This document shows positions 48,137 through 57,439 of a stretch of DNA of 64,000 nucleotides, piece by piece. Position numbers and translations under genes: made by a program. Source of the stretch: VAZQ01 sp963785745 (GTDB taxonomy: Bacteria > Pseudomonadota > Alphaproteobacteria > Rhizobiales > Xanthobacteraceae). The number at the start of each line of letters is the position of its first letter. Positions within the stretch are counted from its first letter, which is position 1. Location: assembly GCA_963785745.1 (NCBI GenBank), contig CAWAWR010000020.1, positions 24,516 to 88,515 on the forward strand, read 5' to 3'. Under the pieces are notes generated by a model. That model saw only the letters and a program-made list of their open reading frames with translations, made no database searches and was not told the origin of the DNA.

Positions 48137-48200
48137 ACGGGCGTTCTACACGTTGGCGGTCGCGTCGGCAAAATATAAGCACGGAAGCCAGCGGCCCAGC

Positions 48201-48225
48201 GGAACGAACGCGTTTTTCGCCAGTT
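48201..48225 (+). promoter_or_regulatory. EcfG-like general-stress promoter
   Basis: GGAAC (48201-48205), a 16-base spacer and AGTT (48222-48225) fit GGAAC-N16/17-xGTT. It is 51 bp before the manganese catalase gene. Confidence 0.4.
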
Positions 48226-48275
48226 GCCCCGCTGAGTCTCATAATATTCCTAGTTGCCGTTCAGTGAGGAACTCT

Positions 48276-49020
48276 ATGTATCATCATGTAAAAAAACTCA
48301 TGTACACCGTTCGCGTAGATGAGCCCGATCCGCGCTTTCGGCAACATGCTTCTTGAACAATTCGGCGGTGCAAACGGCGAGCTTGCCGCTGCGATGCAGT
48401 ACTCAATCCAAGGCCTGAACTGTGAGGACCCGGATCGCAAAGATCTGCTGATGGATATCGGAACCGAAGAGTTGAGCCATCTGGAGATCGTCGGATGCCT
48501 GGCACGCCTGCATCTGCAGGCCCCTGAAGTTCGCCCGCGAGGCGGCGGAGGCCGATCCCCTGATCGCGATCGCGGGCGGCGGTGGGGTGAACCTCCACAA
48601 CTCGATGGGAAATCCGTGGACTGCCGATTACCTCAAGATACCGGCGAACTCGATGTAGACCTGCGCAGCAACATCGCCGCTGAGGCGCGTGCCAAGATCG
48701 TCTATGAACGTCTCATCAATTTCTGCACCGATGCTGGCACCAAAGATGCGCTGCAGTTCCTGATGACGCGCGAGATCACCCACATGCGGGCGTTCTCGGC
48801 TGGCGCTGGAAAGCATGGGCAAAGCCGCCGTTCATGATCGGCAGGATCGCTCCCACCCCGAGCTTGGTGGACCAGTTCTTCAATGATTCTACTGGCGAAG
48901 GCGATCAAGGAGAAGATCGACGCTCGCGGGCCGTGGAATGAAGGCGATACTTGGAAATTTGTCGAGGCGCCGGCCTTCCAGGACATGCAAGAACAATCTG
49001 CCAGACAGCCCTCCGATTCA
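48276..49020 (+). CDS. Manganese catalase (multiple frameshifts)
   Basis: The start has a GAGGA site. Joined across the shifts, the protein contains MYHHVKKLMYTVRVDEPDPR, GNMLLEQFGGANGELAAAMQ, the metal ligands in TEELSHLEIVG, NSMGNPWTADYLKI, NIAAEARAKIVYERLINFC, REITHMRAF, PTPSLVDQFFNDSTGEGDQG and a C-terminus with ARGPWNEGDTWKFVEAPAFQ. At least five single-base indels of both signs are needed. Examples are an extra T in the TTT at about 48,340 and an extra C in CCCC near 48,523. The metal ligands are all retained, so the gene could be functional if the indels are errors. Confidence 0.75.
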
Positions 49021-49023
49021 CGC

Positions 49024-49552
49024 CGAAAGTTCCGATCTTGGCGAAGCGGAGTCCACTCCAGGAGCTGTTGGTGGACCAACTGCGCGACATCTTGCATGCC
49101 GAAAAGCAGTTGCTCAAGGCACTGCCGAAGATGGCCAAGACGGCACGCTCAATACAGTTGCGGCGGCTCTTTGAAGTCGCACCTGGAGGAAACGGAGGAA
49201 CAGGTCGAGCGTCTCAATGAGTGCTTTGCTCTTCTCGGTACCGCAGCTCGCGCCAAGCCGTGCAAAGGCATGATGGGATTAATCGAGGAAGGCGAAGAGG
49301 TCATGGACGAAAGCAAAGAAGAAGGACGCCGCCACCGCCGACCTCGCGCTTATCGGAGCTGCGCAACGTGTGGAGCACTACGAGATCGCAGGCTATACTA
49401 GCGCACGAAATCTCGCGCAGCAGCTGCATCATTCCGCGATCGTGCAACTCCTGACCAAGTCGCTAGCTGAAGAGGAAAACGCCGACCAATTGCTCAATCA
49501 AGTGGGGCAACCCCTCATGTCGGTGAACAAAATGCCCGCGGCAGTCGAATAG
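49024..49552 (+). CDS. DUF892 (YciE/YciF) ferritin-like protein, copy 1 (frameshifted)
   Basis: LQELLVDQLRDILHAEKQLL, KALPKMAKTA, HLEETEEQVERLNECFALLG, CKGMMGLIEEGEEVMDES, GAAQRVEHYEIAGYTSARNL and LTKSLAEEENADQLLNQVGQ follow the DUF892 helical bundle in order, with Glu and His metal ligands. Shifts occur near 49,170 and 49,320. The gene lies directly behind the manganese catalase, a pairing that fits peroxide and iron stress. The start is not determined. Confidence 0.68.
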
Positions 49553-49663
49553 TGGCGAGGGGCTACGGCGCGATGCCCGCCTTTAGGACCTCGAAGCGGA
49601 CCGAGCCTCCCGGCTAACGGACCGTCTGCCGTCGGTGGCTACCAGAAACCACAAGGAGTTCTT

Positions 49664-50048
49664 ATGAAACGAACAGGCACGGCGATGGCTTCGCTGCTTC
49701 TCCTAAGCAGTATCGCGCTGGCACAATCATCCGGCGGTTCGGGTGGCTCAGGCGGATCCGGTGGTGCCGGCGGTGGAGGTTCAAGTGCAGGCTCGACAGG
49801 TTCACCAGGATCGCCCGGCACTACCGGGTCGCCGGGTTCTCCCGGTACGGCTTCACCCGGCGTAACAGCGCCTTCACCTGCTGACGGAGCAACTACTGGC
49901 CGAGCGCCTGGAGTCTAATCCGAGCAATCCGCAGGACTTGCGGAAGCGCAACAACCCGCAAGATTTAACCCAGCCCGGCGGCAGCAATCCGCAAAATCAG
50001 ACCAACAAATCGACAACCCCAAACATCATGGTTCCGGAAACACGATAA
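49664..50048 (+). CDS. Gly/Ser-rich secreted protein (one frameshift)
   Basis: A signal peptide (MKRTGTAMASLLLLSSIALA) is followed by Gly-Ser repeats and several Gly-Ser-Pro-Gly units. The natural C-terminus appears one frame later (ESNPSNPQDLRKRNNPQDLT and QTNKSTTPNIMVPETR), with Asn-Pro-Gln repeats. The shift is near 49,880. The low-complexity make-up gives no functional hint. An AGGAG-like site precedes the ATG. Confidence 0.55.
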
Positions 50049-50131
50049 GGCTGCAGACAGGTCGGTGATCGTTGGGGCTGGGAACTGAGCACGCGTCAAA
50101 GGCAAACCCCGAAAAAAGTAGGAGTTAATCG

Positions 50132-50638
50132 ATGGCAAATGAACCCAAGAAGCTGGACGACCTTTTCCACGACACGCTGAAGGACATCTACTACGCGGAG
50201 AAGAAGATCCTCGCCTCCCTGCCGAAGATGGCGAAGGCGGCGCAGAACCCCAAGCTGAAGGCCGCGTTCGAGAAGCATCACGGCGAGACTGAAGAACAAA
50301 TCTCCAGGCTCGAACAGGTCTTCGCCTCCATCGACGAGAAGCCGCAAGGTAAGAAGTGCGCCGCCATTGAGGGCATCCTCGACGAGGGCAAGGAAATCAT
50401 GGACGAGTACAAGGGCGCTCCCGCCCTTGATGCCGGTCTAATTTCCGCAGCGCAGGCTGTCGAGCACTATGAGATTTGCCGCTATGGTACGCTGGCCACG
50501 TGGGCCGACGAGCTGGGCAACAGTGCAGGTGCGAAGCTTCTCAAGGCGACGCTTGCCGAAGAGGAAAAAACCGACGAAGCCCTAAGTACCTTGGCTAAGA
50601 CGGCGGTGAACCAAGCGGCAGAGCAGAAGGCGGCGTAA
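50132..50638 (+). CDS. DUF892 (YciE/YciF) ferritin-like protein, copy 2
   Basis: An intact 168-residue four-helix protein: KKLDDLFHDTLKDIYYAEKK, ILASLPKMAKAA, HHGETEEQISRLEQVFA, CAAIEGILDEGKEIMDEYKG, SAAQAVEHYEICRYGTLATW and AEEEKTDEALSTLAKTAV. The Glu-His pattern fits a ferritin-like di-metal site. A TAGGAG site precedes the ATG. It is about 600 bp from copy 1, so the two are local paralogs. Confidence 0.85.
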   Translation: MANEPKKLDDLFHDTLKDIYYAEKKILASLPKMAKAAQNPKLKAAFEKHHGETEEQISRLEQVFASIDEKPQGKKCAAIEGILDEGKEIMDEYKGAPALDAGLISAAQAVEHYEICRYGTLATWADELGNSAGAKLLKATLAEEEKTDEALSTLAKTAVNQAAEQKAA

Positions 50639-50855
50639 CGAATCTGCTTACAATTGAACCGACACGGTATCAGCGATGACTGGCGCCGCCCAGCGCCCGC
50701 GCACTAGGTTGCACAACCCAGTCGCGGGCGTATCGTTTTGAAGGCGGGATCGTTCTTATTTCCATCATTCGGCATTATCGGACGCATCCCGTGTCTGTAA
50801 AGCGGCCCGTAACGAAGAAGTAGGCTCATGGCAGCGAAAGCGCGAGTATGAAGAA

Positions 50856-50960
50856 ATGAAACTCTCGTTGGCATGGAAAAGAGACATTCGCTGTGACACC
50901 GATACGGACCCCGACGTAGAAGATTCGCGAGACGCGATTGTCGGCATAGTTTTCGATTGA
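50856..50960 (+). CDS. Possible small protein (34 residues)
   Basis: A short frame starting MKLSLAWKRDIRCDTDTD and ending IVGIVFD has its stop overlapping an ATG of the next gene (TGATG). It may be translated with the gene at 50978. There is no other support, so it could be chance. Confidence 0.25.
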   Translation: MKLSLAWKRDIRCDTDTDPDVEDSRDAIVGIVFD

Positions 50961-50977
50961 TGATCATCGGAATCGGC

Positions 50978-51220
50978 ATGGAAAAACTGCCAAAGACACG
51001 AGAAGAGATTGCTCGTTTGGTAATGGCCGAACTGCACTCCGGTGACTGCAAGAGCGTGTCCGAGGTTGTTGTGGTTCCGAGTGATGATCTCGATGATGCT
51101 ACAACGTGGACGGTGTCTGGCATCCAAGCCCGCGAGTCGGACGCGGATGCTTGTGTGAGAGCCCTGGGGGTCATCATCCCCCATTTCCAACGGCTGTATG
51201 CGTTGGTCCAGAAGCATTAA
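50978..51220 (+). CDS. Hypothetical protein
   Basis: The product begins MEKLPKTREEIARLVMAELH and continues with CKSVSEVVVVPSDDLDDATT and WTVSGIQARESD. It has 80 residues, or six more if ATG 50960 is used. It resembles small soluble hypothetical proteins of Bradyrhizobium. No function is known. Confidence 0.55.
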   Translation: MEKLPKTREEIARLVMAELHSGDCKSVSEVVVVPSDDLDDATTWTVSGIQARESDADACVRALGVIIPHFQRLYALVQKH

Positions 51221-51330
51221 ACAGGGGCGGCTCGGCTCCTCGCCTACCCTGGTGTCCCACCGAAGAACCCTGAACCAACCATTATGAAGCCGCCCAGTAC
51301 ATGGGGCGATCACTTGCCTCGCAAGGCATC

Positions 51331-51468
51331 TTAAATGCCGCCGACGGCGTTCTGAATCTTGCCCTAGAACTTGTCGCCCTTGCCCTCGGCTTCTAGTTTG
51401 GCATCGCCGGTGACTTTTATTGCGACTTCTTTAACCGTGCCCTTGGAAGCAGCGTGATACGCCTTCAC
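51331..51468 (-). pseudogene. CsbD-like stress protein remnant
   Basis: The minus strand reads GTVKEVAIKVTGDAKLEAEG, KGDKF, an in-frame TAG (51364-51366) and then GKIQNAVGGI and a stop. This matches the core of CsbD proteins (GKVTGD-KLEAEGKAD-KGKIQNAVGGI). One stop codon replaces the usual residue after the KAD-like part, and the N-terminus is not found beyond about 51,468. It fits the stress-gene context but is broken as read. Confidence 0.6.
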
Positions 51469-51576
51469 AGTTAAGGACGATCGAGGCCGGAGAACGATGA
51501 TGTTCGGGTTTAGCAAATTGTTTGGTGGCTGATCAATTCCTCAACCACGCCTCCGTACCAAATCCGTCCTGGATTA

Positions 51577-51867
51577 TTACCTGCCACCCCAGCCCCAAGT
51601 GCCTTCCTGCTCTCGGCGTGAGTTTGTGTTCGGCCGGCTTCCGCCATAGTTGGGGTTTTGCACACACGAGCCGTCCGTACCGTAAACGCTTAAATCGTAG
51701 CATTGCCGGTAGTTGTGATAGGTGCAGTCCCAGGTGCCGCGTCCCAGTGGTCCATCGCGCAGGCACCAAGGATTCCGACCGCTGCTTACTTGCGCGTCTG
51801 CGGCCGGGATCGGGATCAGCGTAGTCAACATCGCCAGCGCCAAGCCGGCTAATATTGTTCGTTTCAT
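51577..51867 (-). CDS. DUF3551 secreted Cys-containing protein
   Basis: A signal peptide (MKRTILAGLALAMLTTLIPI, cleaved at ADAQ) is followed by the DUF3551 pattern: WCLRDGPLGRGTWDCTYHNY, RQCYDLSVYGTDGSCVQNPN. Four Cys residues probably form disulfides. An AGGAG site lies upstream. Such proteins are abundant in Bradyrhizobium; their role is unknown. Confidence 0.8.
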   Translation of the reverse strand: MKRTILAGLALAMLTTLIPIPAADAQVSSGRNPWCLRDGPLGRGTWDCTYHNYRQCYDLSVYGTDGSCVQNPNYGGSRPNTNSRREQEGTWGWGGR

Positions 51868-51916
51868 CACTTTAAGCTCCTGTGTGGTTGTAGAACGGAG
51901 GTTCCCAAGTCCTTCA

Positions 51917-52209
51917 CTATCGCGAGGGCTCGACCGTCGTTTTGGACGATCCTTCAGGCGCCGCCTGCGTGCCGGAGGAGTTTCCCCCTGAGGGCTCGCG
52001 GCCGGAGCAGACGAGTTGCAGGTCGTCTCGAGCGGTCCGGTGTACCCCTGGGGCTGTATCTGACCTTTCACCTCGGGGGTGCGACCGTACGCCCAGTGCT
52101 GTGGGGGCTCGCGCTTAAATCCGGGGTATTCTGGCTTTCGGCTGCTGCTCCCCCACACATAAGAGGAAGGCGGCGGCAAGTGCGAAGCGCCGTGATTTGC
52201 TCTGATCAT
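51917..52209 (-). CDS. Possible small secreted protein (frameshifted)
   Basis: A signal-peptide-like stretch (SKSRRFALAAAFLLCVG), a middle part (VKGQIQPQGYTGPLETTCN) and a clean C-terminus (GTQAAPEGSSKTTVEPSR, stop TAG) can be read in three frames, 49 bp upstream of the DUF3551 gene. About 95 residues would result. I recognise the style of small Bradyrhizobium exported proteins, but not a family. Confidence 0.4.
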
Positions 52210-52353
52210 GCATCACAACGAACGGATGGCACAGAGGATTCCTAGGCCACCGCCTTCAGCCCAGCGATGACTACCGGCTTATCGTGTGAATGACTTAATC
52301 GAATTTTCGATGAAGCGGGAAGGTTAGCGAGTGTAATAGCCACGAAATCTGAA

Positions 52354-52815
52354 TTGATCGATAAGCACCGATATCACGATCGACATAGTGATGATCAGCC
52401 AGCGCATACTTTAAAACGCGCAAATGTGGCTTGGTTTTCCACAACACCCGAAGAACTATCATCGATAGGCTATATTTTTAAGAACCCAACGACGCCGGAC
52501 GAGTCAGCAATGCGTCGCCACTACGGGAGAAGCGAAGTCGGCGAGCATGACCTATCCGAATTCGCGATAACTTATGTTATGGCAGCGTCGCAGTTGCATG
52601 CCTATTTGCTTGGTATGCCCGCAAACATTAAAAGATCCCCTCCCAACGCCGTATCGAGTCCCCCGCGCTACGACCGAGAGGCGCTGAAAGCTCGCAAAGC
52701 CAAGCAAGCGGAAGAAGCGGTATCCGCGATGGCGGAGTACGAGCAAAACCAGCGGTCTATGGCTGAACGTACTGCCAAATTAAGGGCGGCTCGTCTGGCG
52801 CAACGGCCAAGATAA
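52354..52815 (+). CDS. Hypothetical protein
   Basis: The 153-residue product has a helical, Ala/Lys/Glu-rich C-terminus (EALKARKAKQAEEAVSAMAE) and a central part FAITYVMAASQLHAYLLGMP. No signal peptide or domain is recognised. It is separated from both neighbours by more than 200 bp. Confidence 0.55.
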   Translation: MIDKHRYHDRHSDDQPAHTLKRANVAWFSTTPEELSSIGYIFKNPTTPDESAMRRHYGRSEVGEHDLSEFAITYVMAASQLHAYLLGMPANIKRSPPNAVSSPPRYDREALKARKAKQAEEAVSAMAEYEQNQRSMAERTAKLRAARLAQRPR

Positions 52816-53070
52816 GCCGAAGGCCTTTAAATTGTTACCGCTCGCGGCCCGGCAAGACCCGCCGGCGAGAAGGCATTGCGCGACTTGCTTGAACTAATTG
52901 CCAACCCTTCTCCGGCATCATGTGGCCGGCCGCATTCGTTTGCATCGTCGCTAATTTCGGCTTCTCAGGAACAACACACATGCAGCGGCGACGACGCCAT
53001 TCCGCGTCGGAAATAATACCTCAAAGCGACATAACGGCCTGCTCGGTATATCGGGCAGGCCTCCTTCATG

Positions 53071-53265
53071 CTACGCGGCGACAATCGCGGCCTCCAGCTC
53101 ATCCGGATCGGCGAGTGACTGAGCACACTCTGCAGCCGCGTTGGCGTCCATCCCAGTTGGATGATGAACAGCCTCGCAGCTGCCGATGATCTGATTATGC
53201 CGCCAGTTATTTGATGCAAACTCGAGCTTGACTCGGAATTCCGCGCATCCTTTTATCGTGGGCAT
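53071..53265 (-). CDS. Small hypothetical protein
   Basis: The 64-residue frame starts MPTIKGCAEFRVKLEFASNN and ends with DELEAAIVAA. The acidic helical end and lack of interruption make it plausible. There is no other support. Confidence 0.35.
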   Translation of the reverse strand: MPTIKGCAEFRVKLEFASNNWRHNQIIGSCEAVHHPTGMDANAAAECAQSLADPDELEAAIVAA

Positions 53266-53340
53266 CCTTTCGAGCCGCCATCTCGCGCCTCAGTCACGAA
53301 CCTAAAGCAGCGAGAGCTGCTTTTCGGAATGGACGGCTTG

Positions 53341-54193
53341 TCAAGTTCGGCTCGCGCCGGTTCTCGGAATGGTCTCAGTTCCGCGGGCTTTGGATGATGT
53401 CGACGCCTGGTCACGATGACGGCCGCCTTCAATGGCTGCGAACCAAGCAACAACGGCGCCGAGCAATGCCGCCGCCCCTGCCATGAATGCGATTATCACC
53501 GCGGAGCGCCGCGCCTTTCGGATATTGTCGCGCGCTTGAGTAATGATCGTGTCAACTCTCTTTTCGGCCTCCGGGGCAGCAAGACCAGTAAGGGACGCGG
53601 TCAGCCGCACGAGGTACGCCCGGTCATCACTGGTAATACCGCTGTGGCCGGCGGTAGTGAGGAGGATGCGCGCTGCTTCGGAGCGCGCGTATGTCATGTC
53701 TATATTCTGCGGTCGTTTATCGGCCCGGAACAAGCGATCGAGATCGATACGCGATGATGTTCTCGCCCGCCACCGACTGCGCCGAGGGACCAGAGGGCGC
53801 TGACAACCGGGTCAGTGATTGCGCCGTCGCCCAGGTCATGAGAACGGTGAGAACTAAAGCAATTGCCCACACCAAAACGCCGTAAATTCCGTCGCGGAAT
53901 TCAATCTCGTCGTTGGAGGCCTCTATTGGCGGGCGAAGGCGTCCGGCAATGTACCCGCCTACGCCGAACGAGGTAATTGCAACAAACAACAAATATACAC
54001 CGGTGAGCAACACCAACATCATCGAGGAATCCCGCCACGTCGGCGCTGTCGAGCTGAGAGCAATGCCGATGCCTGTTGCAAAGGCATGCAGGACGAACGC
54101 CAATGCTGCTGCGGCAAGCGCGCCCACCAAAGCGGGCGTCCAACGAACATAGGACCAGCGATCATGATCAAAGGCCGCTTCTGGAGTTGCCAT
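53341..54193 (-). CDS. PhnA-like four-TM membrane protein (one frameshift)
   Basis: The first part (WSYVRWTPALVGALAAAALA, FVLHAFATGIGIA, SSMMLVLLTGVYLLFVAITS, GGYIAGRLR, GVLVWAIALVLTVLMTWATA) and the second (MTYARSEAARILLTTAGHSG, YLVRLTASLTGLAAPEAEKR, SAVIIAFMAGAAALLGAVVA) are adjacent frames of one protein. Removing one base near 53,740 joins IIAY to DLDRLFRADKRPQ. Rhizobiales annotate it as PhnA-like, but the role is unknown. A 24-residue membrane peptide gene lies just upstream. Confidence 0.7.
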
Positions 54194-54224
54194 GTCAGTT
54201 CTCCTGGGGGCGTCTAAGCGACCA

Positions 54225-54299
54225 CTAGCGTAAGCCGAAGAAAGACAGGATCACCATGACTACAACAATAAGACCAATGATATAGATGATGCCGTTCAT
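54225..54299 (-). CDS. Very small membrane protein (24 residues)
   Basis: The product starts MNGIIYIIGLIVVVMVIL and ends SFFGLR. It is a single hydrophobic helix with a basic C-terminus, typical of conserved mini membrane proteins that I have seen beside the PhnA-like gene. It is shorter than usual gene-finder limits. The gene is 31 bp upstream of the PhnA-like gene on the same strand. Confidence 0.6.
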   Translation of the reverse strand: MNGIIYIIGLIVVVMVILSFFGLR

Positions 54300-54491
54300 A
54301 ACGAGCTCCGGGCGTGTTTCTAAGGCGCAGCTAAGAACGGCCACTTTCATGAAAGTTCCATGACGTGCTCCGATTTTCGCTCTACGAGAGCCGGCCAGCC
54401 TCAAGTGACGTTCTTTGGAAACCTATTTCGTAGACAACTGAAATGACGTTCACTGAGTGCAACGTCGAACCGCCAATGTGAGCGGGACGCG

Positions 54492-54521
54492 GAAACCCCG
54501 GGGCGTTGGCCCCGGGGTTTC
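54492..54521 (-). terminator. Hairpin terminator after the DUF1236 gene
   Basis: GAAACCCCGGGGC (54492-54504) and GCCCCGGGGTTTC (54509-54521) form a perfect 13-bp stem with a four-base loop, 25 bp after the stop of the minus-strand DUF1236 gene. The T-run is short (TTTC). Confidence 0.65.
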
Positions 54522-54545
54522 TGACGCGACGCTCTACCGACGCAC

Positions 54546-55222
54546 TTAAGCGTCGATGATAAAAACAATCCGTAGGGTGTCTGGTTCCACGATGATGATA
54601 CGGTCATCAACAATGAAGTATCGATACCCGCGCCATTGAGGGTAGATCTCCACAACGCGCGGCGGAAGCACCACCACCTGCACAGTCGACGGCACCACGG
54701 TGCCGACGGATACGCTGAAGTTCACATTGCTCACGCGGGGCGCATTACCTTGCTTGATGATGGTCTGGCGGATCTCCGTCCGCTGCTGGACGTTGATGTT
54801 GACTGTCGTGTCGCTGCCGCCACCGCCCGGCTTCTCACCAGTCTTCGGAGCTTTGGTGTCAGTTTTCGGAGCAGCCCGATCCGTCCCTTGGGCTCGGTGG
54901 TCTTAGGCTGCGTGCCCTTCGGCTCGGTGCTCTTTTCCTTTGGTTGAGCAGTTCCCTTCGGCTCAGTGCTTTTTTCCTTTGGCTGAGCAGTCCCCTTCGG
55001 CTCCGTCGCCTTGGGCTGCGCTGTGCCGGGGGGCGACCCGTTTTGCGCCTTGGGATCGGCAGACTTACCCTTGGGTTCGGCGCCAGGCTGACCCTGCGGT
55101 TGCCCTTGTCCTTGCGCGCCGGGTTGTGTGGCGCCTGGTTGCTGCGTGCCCTGTGCGGCGACAAGCACCGTACCTGCAGCCAAGGCTACTGCAGCAACGG
55201 ATACTAACAATCGACCCTTCAT
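54546..55222 (-). CDS. DUF1236 secreted protein with Lys/Pro repeats (one frameshift)
   Basis: A signal peptide (MKGRLLVSVAAVALAAGTVL) is followed by a Gln/Gly/Pro-rich part and 13-residue tandem repeats of the type TEPKGTAQPKEKS. The C-terminal domain lies one frame later (TVNINVQQRTEIRQTIIKQG, then PPRVVEIYPQWRGYRYFIVD), which is DUF1236. The shift is at the GGG near 54,890, where one missing G explains it. The ATG at 55222 has a GAGGA site. It is probably a periplasmic or cell-surface protein. Confidence 0.75.
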
Positions 55223-55915
55223 GAGCATTCCTCTGCTGTTCGCTCCCGTGCGAAGCGCAGAGTATAAATTCTATCAATACTAGTAAGTTCCAGAAAAAGC
55301 CGAAGCGAAGCAGCGTCTTCGTGAAGCGCTGTTCATCTTACTGTTGTTAAAAGTGCAACGCGCTTTTGAGTTTCTTCCTAAGGGCCAGGGCGAACGCTCA
55401 AGACCCCGCGCGATACGCTGCGGGTTTTGAGCCCATGGGGCGGGCTATAGCCCATCAATTAAGAGCCCCAGACGTTCCGGCAAAACTGTGGGAAGACGAG
55501 CCTACGCGTTGAGCGCTTGGGGTGGCGGGGGCGGGTGGGGAAATAGGTGAAATTAGCCTCACAGACAAACAACATACCGCGGGCTTCCCGACCCGTCGGT
55601 GAGGTGCACTGCAAGACTCGCCGGCAATCCAAATGTCAGCTTCTGGTCCAAGCGGACATTTGTCGGCGCTAGCGATTTAGAAATTTGTGCGGCAGACTAT
55701 TCAGTATCAAAAAGATCGCGGTGCTGAGCGTCTCTGCTCGATTGCGGCGTGGCGAAATCGGCCAAGCACGACAACTGCCGGTCAACCTGCTTCACAAGAA
55801 GCCAGTCGCGAGAACGGCTAACTAGGGCGTGTACTCATAAACGCGCTCATGGCTTCGGGGCAAAGGGATTAAGAAATGCTCACTGCGAGCTTTTCTGCTA
55901 ATGACCACTACTGTT
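55223..55915. other. Intergenic region without a clear gene
   Basis: Only short, unconvincing frames cross it. It contains a diverged copy of the dispersed repeat (CTGGTCCAAGCGGACAT, 55643-55659), flanked by AAATGTC/GACATTT arms. Some GC-rich hairpins occur near 55,410-55,440. I see nothing else to annotate. Confidence 0.4.
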
Positions 55916-57419
55916 CTAGCGTTCGCCCACCGACGTCGGAGAAGCGGAAAATGCCTCAACCGTGTTGCGTTCACGCTGGATTGGAAAACGCAGGCTGCAT
56001 CGCAAGCCATCGCTCTGGAAATCGAACGTGCATTCCCCTTCAAGGTCGTGCTTCGCAACCCGCTCGATCAGTGTGCTGCCGAAGCCGGCCTTATTTCGAT
56101 CTTTCAACGGCGGTCCTCCCCGTTCCACCCAAGTCAAAAGAATCATTTGGCTGCCATCATCTGTTTCCCAGCCAATCTCGACATGCCCGGAGGTTGAGAG
56201 AGCCCCGTATTTAGCCGCGTTTGTCATAAGCTCATGCACTATGAGCGACATCGGAACGATCGTCTGCGACGGCAACATAATTGGCGGCCCCTGTAAGTGC
56301 AAACGATCGCGATAAGGTGCAAGGCTTTCCCGGAGCAATACCGTGAGTTCAACCCCGCTCCAGCGCGTCTCCGTGAGCATACTGTGGGCGATGGAGAGCG
56401 CGTGTAACCGCCCGCCGAAAGCCGCATTGAAGATCGCCAACGAGCTCGACCTGCGAGCAGTTTGGTCAGCAATGGCTTGCACGACTGCTAACGTGTTTTT
56501 TACGCGGTGATTCAGTTCTTCGACCATCAAGGTTTGAAGCTCCTCGGCGTGCTTGCGCGAGGTAATGTCGGTCAGAGTGACGATGGATCCGACCGCACAT
56601 TTGCTGTCATCAAGCAGCGGTCCGGCGCTGAGGAGGAATGTTCGACCAGCCGCCTGACTCGCGGCCAGCTGGACCTCAACGCCGTGGAACGCGCGCGTTG
56701 CCAGCATCGAGTCGAAGTCGCTCGGGGAAACACTGGGCAGCACGGGTCCGTGATGCCGATCAGCAGGTTGCAACTGAAACACCTCGGAGAACCTGCGGCC
56801 AAGCGGCGGAATCCCGACAGAGTTCTTCGGCGGCCGCGCTCGCTCGAATGATTCGCCCGCCAATATCTAAAACGACGATCGGATCAGTGACCTGCTCCAG
56901 AATAGATCGTGCAAAGCGCTCGGCCACCGCGATTTCTTCAGCACGGCGTTGCACCGTCAGGTCAGTGACGGTCACAAGCGTCGCCGGCACTTCGCCGATC
57001 GTCATCGGTCCGGCCCACACCGACACGGGTAGGCTTGTGCCGGGACGAGCAAGATCAACCTCTTGTCGCATGCCGCCTTCTGGCGGAGGCACCCAGGCGC
57101 GATACTGTTGCGGAACAGCACCGGAGAACAGATCGGCAAAAGGCCGACCGATGATCTCATCCGCGTTGCGCCCAGTCATCTCGGCCAAGCGGCGGTTAAC
57201 AAACATGACGGTACCGTCTTCTGACACCGTGAGCGCCCCTTCGCTCATGCGCTCCACCAGCACACGGTAGGGTTCGTCGGCGCCGGTCAAAGTAACAACC
57301 TGAAAGCGGCCGTGGGCTTGTACAACTACAGCGTCAACCGCACCGCGCTGGATCGCACGAATGGTCTCTTCGGCTTCTGGAATCAGCGAAGGGTCGTCGA
57401 CCAGCCCAGGGTCATTCAT
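55916..57419 (-). CDS. PAS-domain HWE sensor histidine kinase (one frameshift)
   Basis: The N-terminal part has PAS domains (RVLVERMSEGALTVSEDGTV, ILEQVTDPIVVLDIGGRIIR). One frame later come a further PAS segment (SIVTLTDITSRKHAEEL) and the kinase core: VEELNHRVKNTLAVVQAIAD with the phospho-His, HELMTNAAKYGALST as the N-box and the HWE-type HVEIGWE. The shift is near 56,815 (one extra base). It lies 20 bp downstream of kaiB. HWE kinases commonly feed the general stress response, so a KaiC-KaiB-controlled stress input is plausible. Confidence 0.82.
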
Positions 57420-57439
57420 TGCTTTCCTCCCGTGTGTCG

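Noticed and set aside
50704..51313. Two minus-strand frames of 157 and 182 codons
   Set aside because: They overlap each other and the plausible plus-strand genes, have no domain, and show unnatural composition.
54336..54359. EcfG-like promoter before the 24-residue membrane peptide gene (AACG-N15-GTTCC inverted)
   Set aside because: The spacer is 15 bases, one shorter than the consensus allows; the palindrome ACTTTCATGAAAGT in it may matter more.
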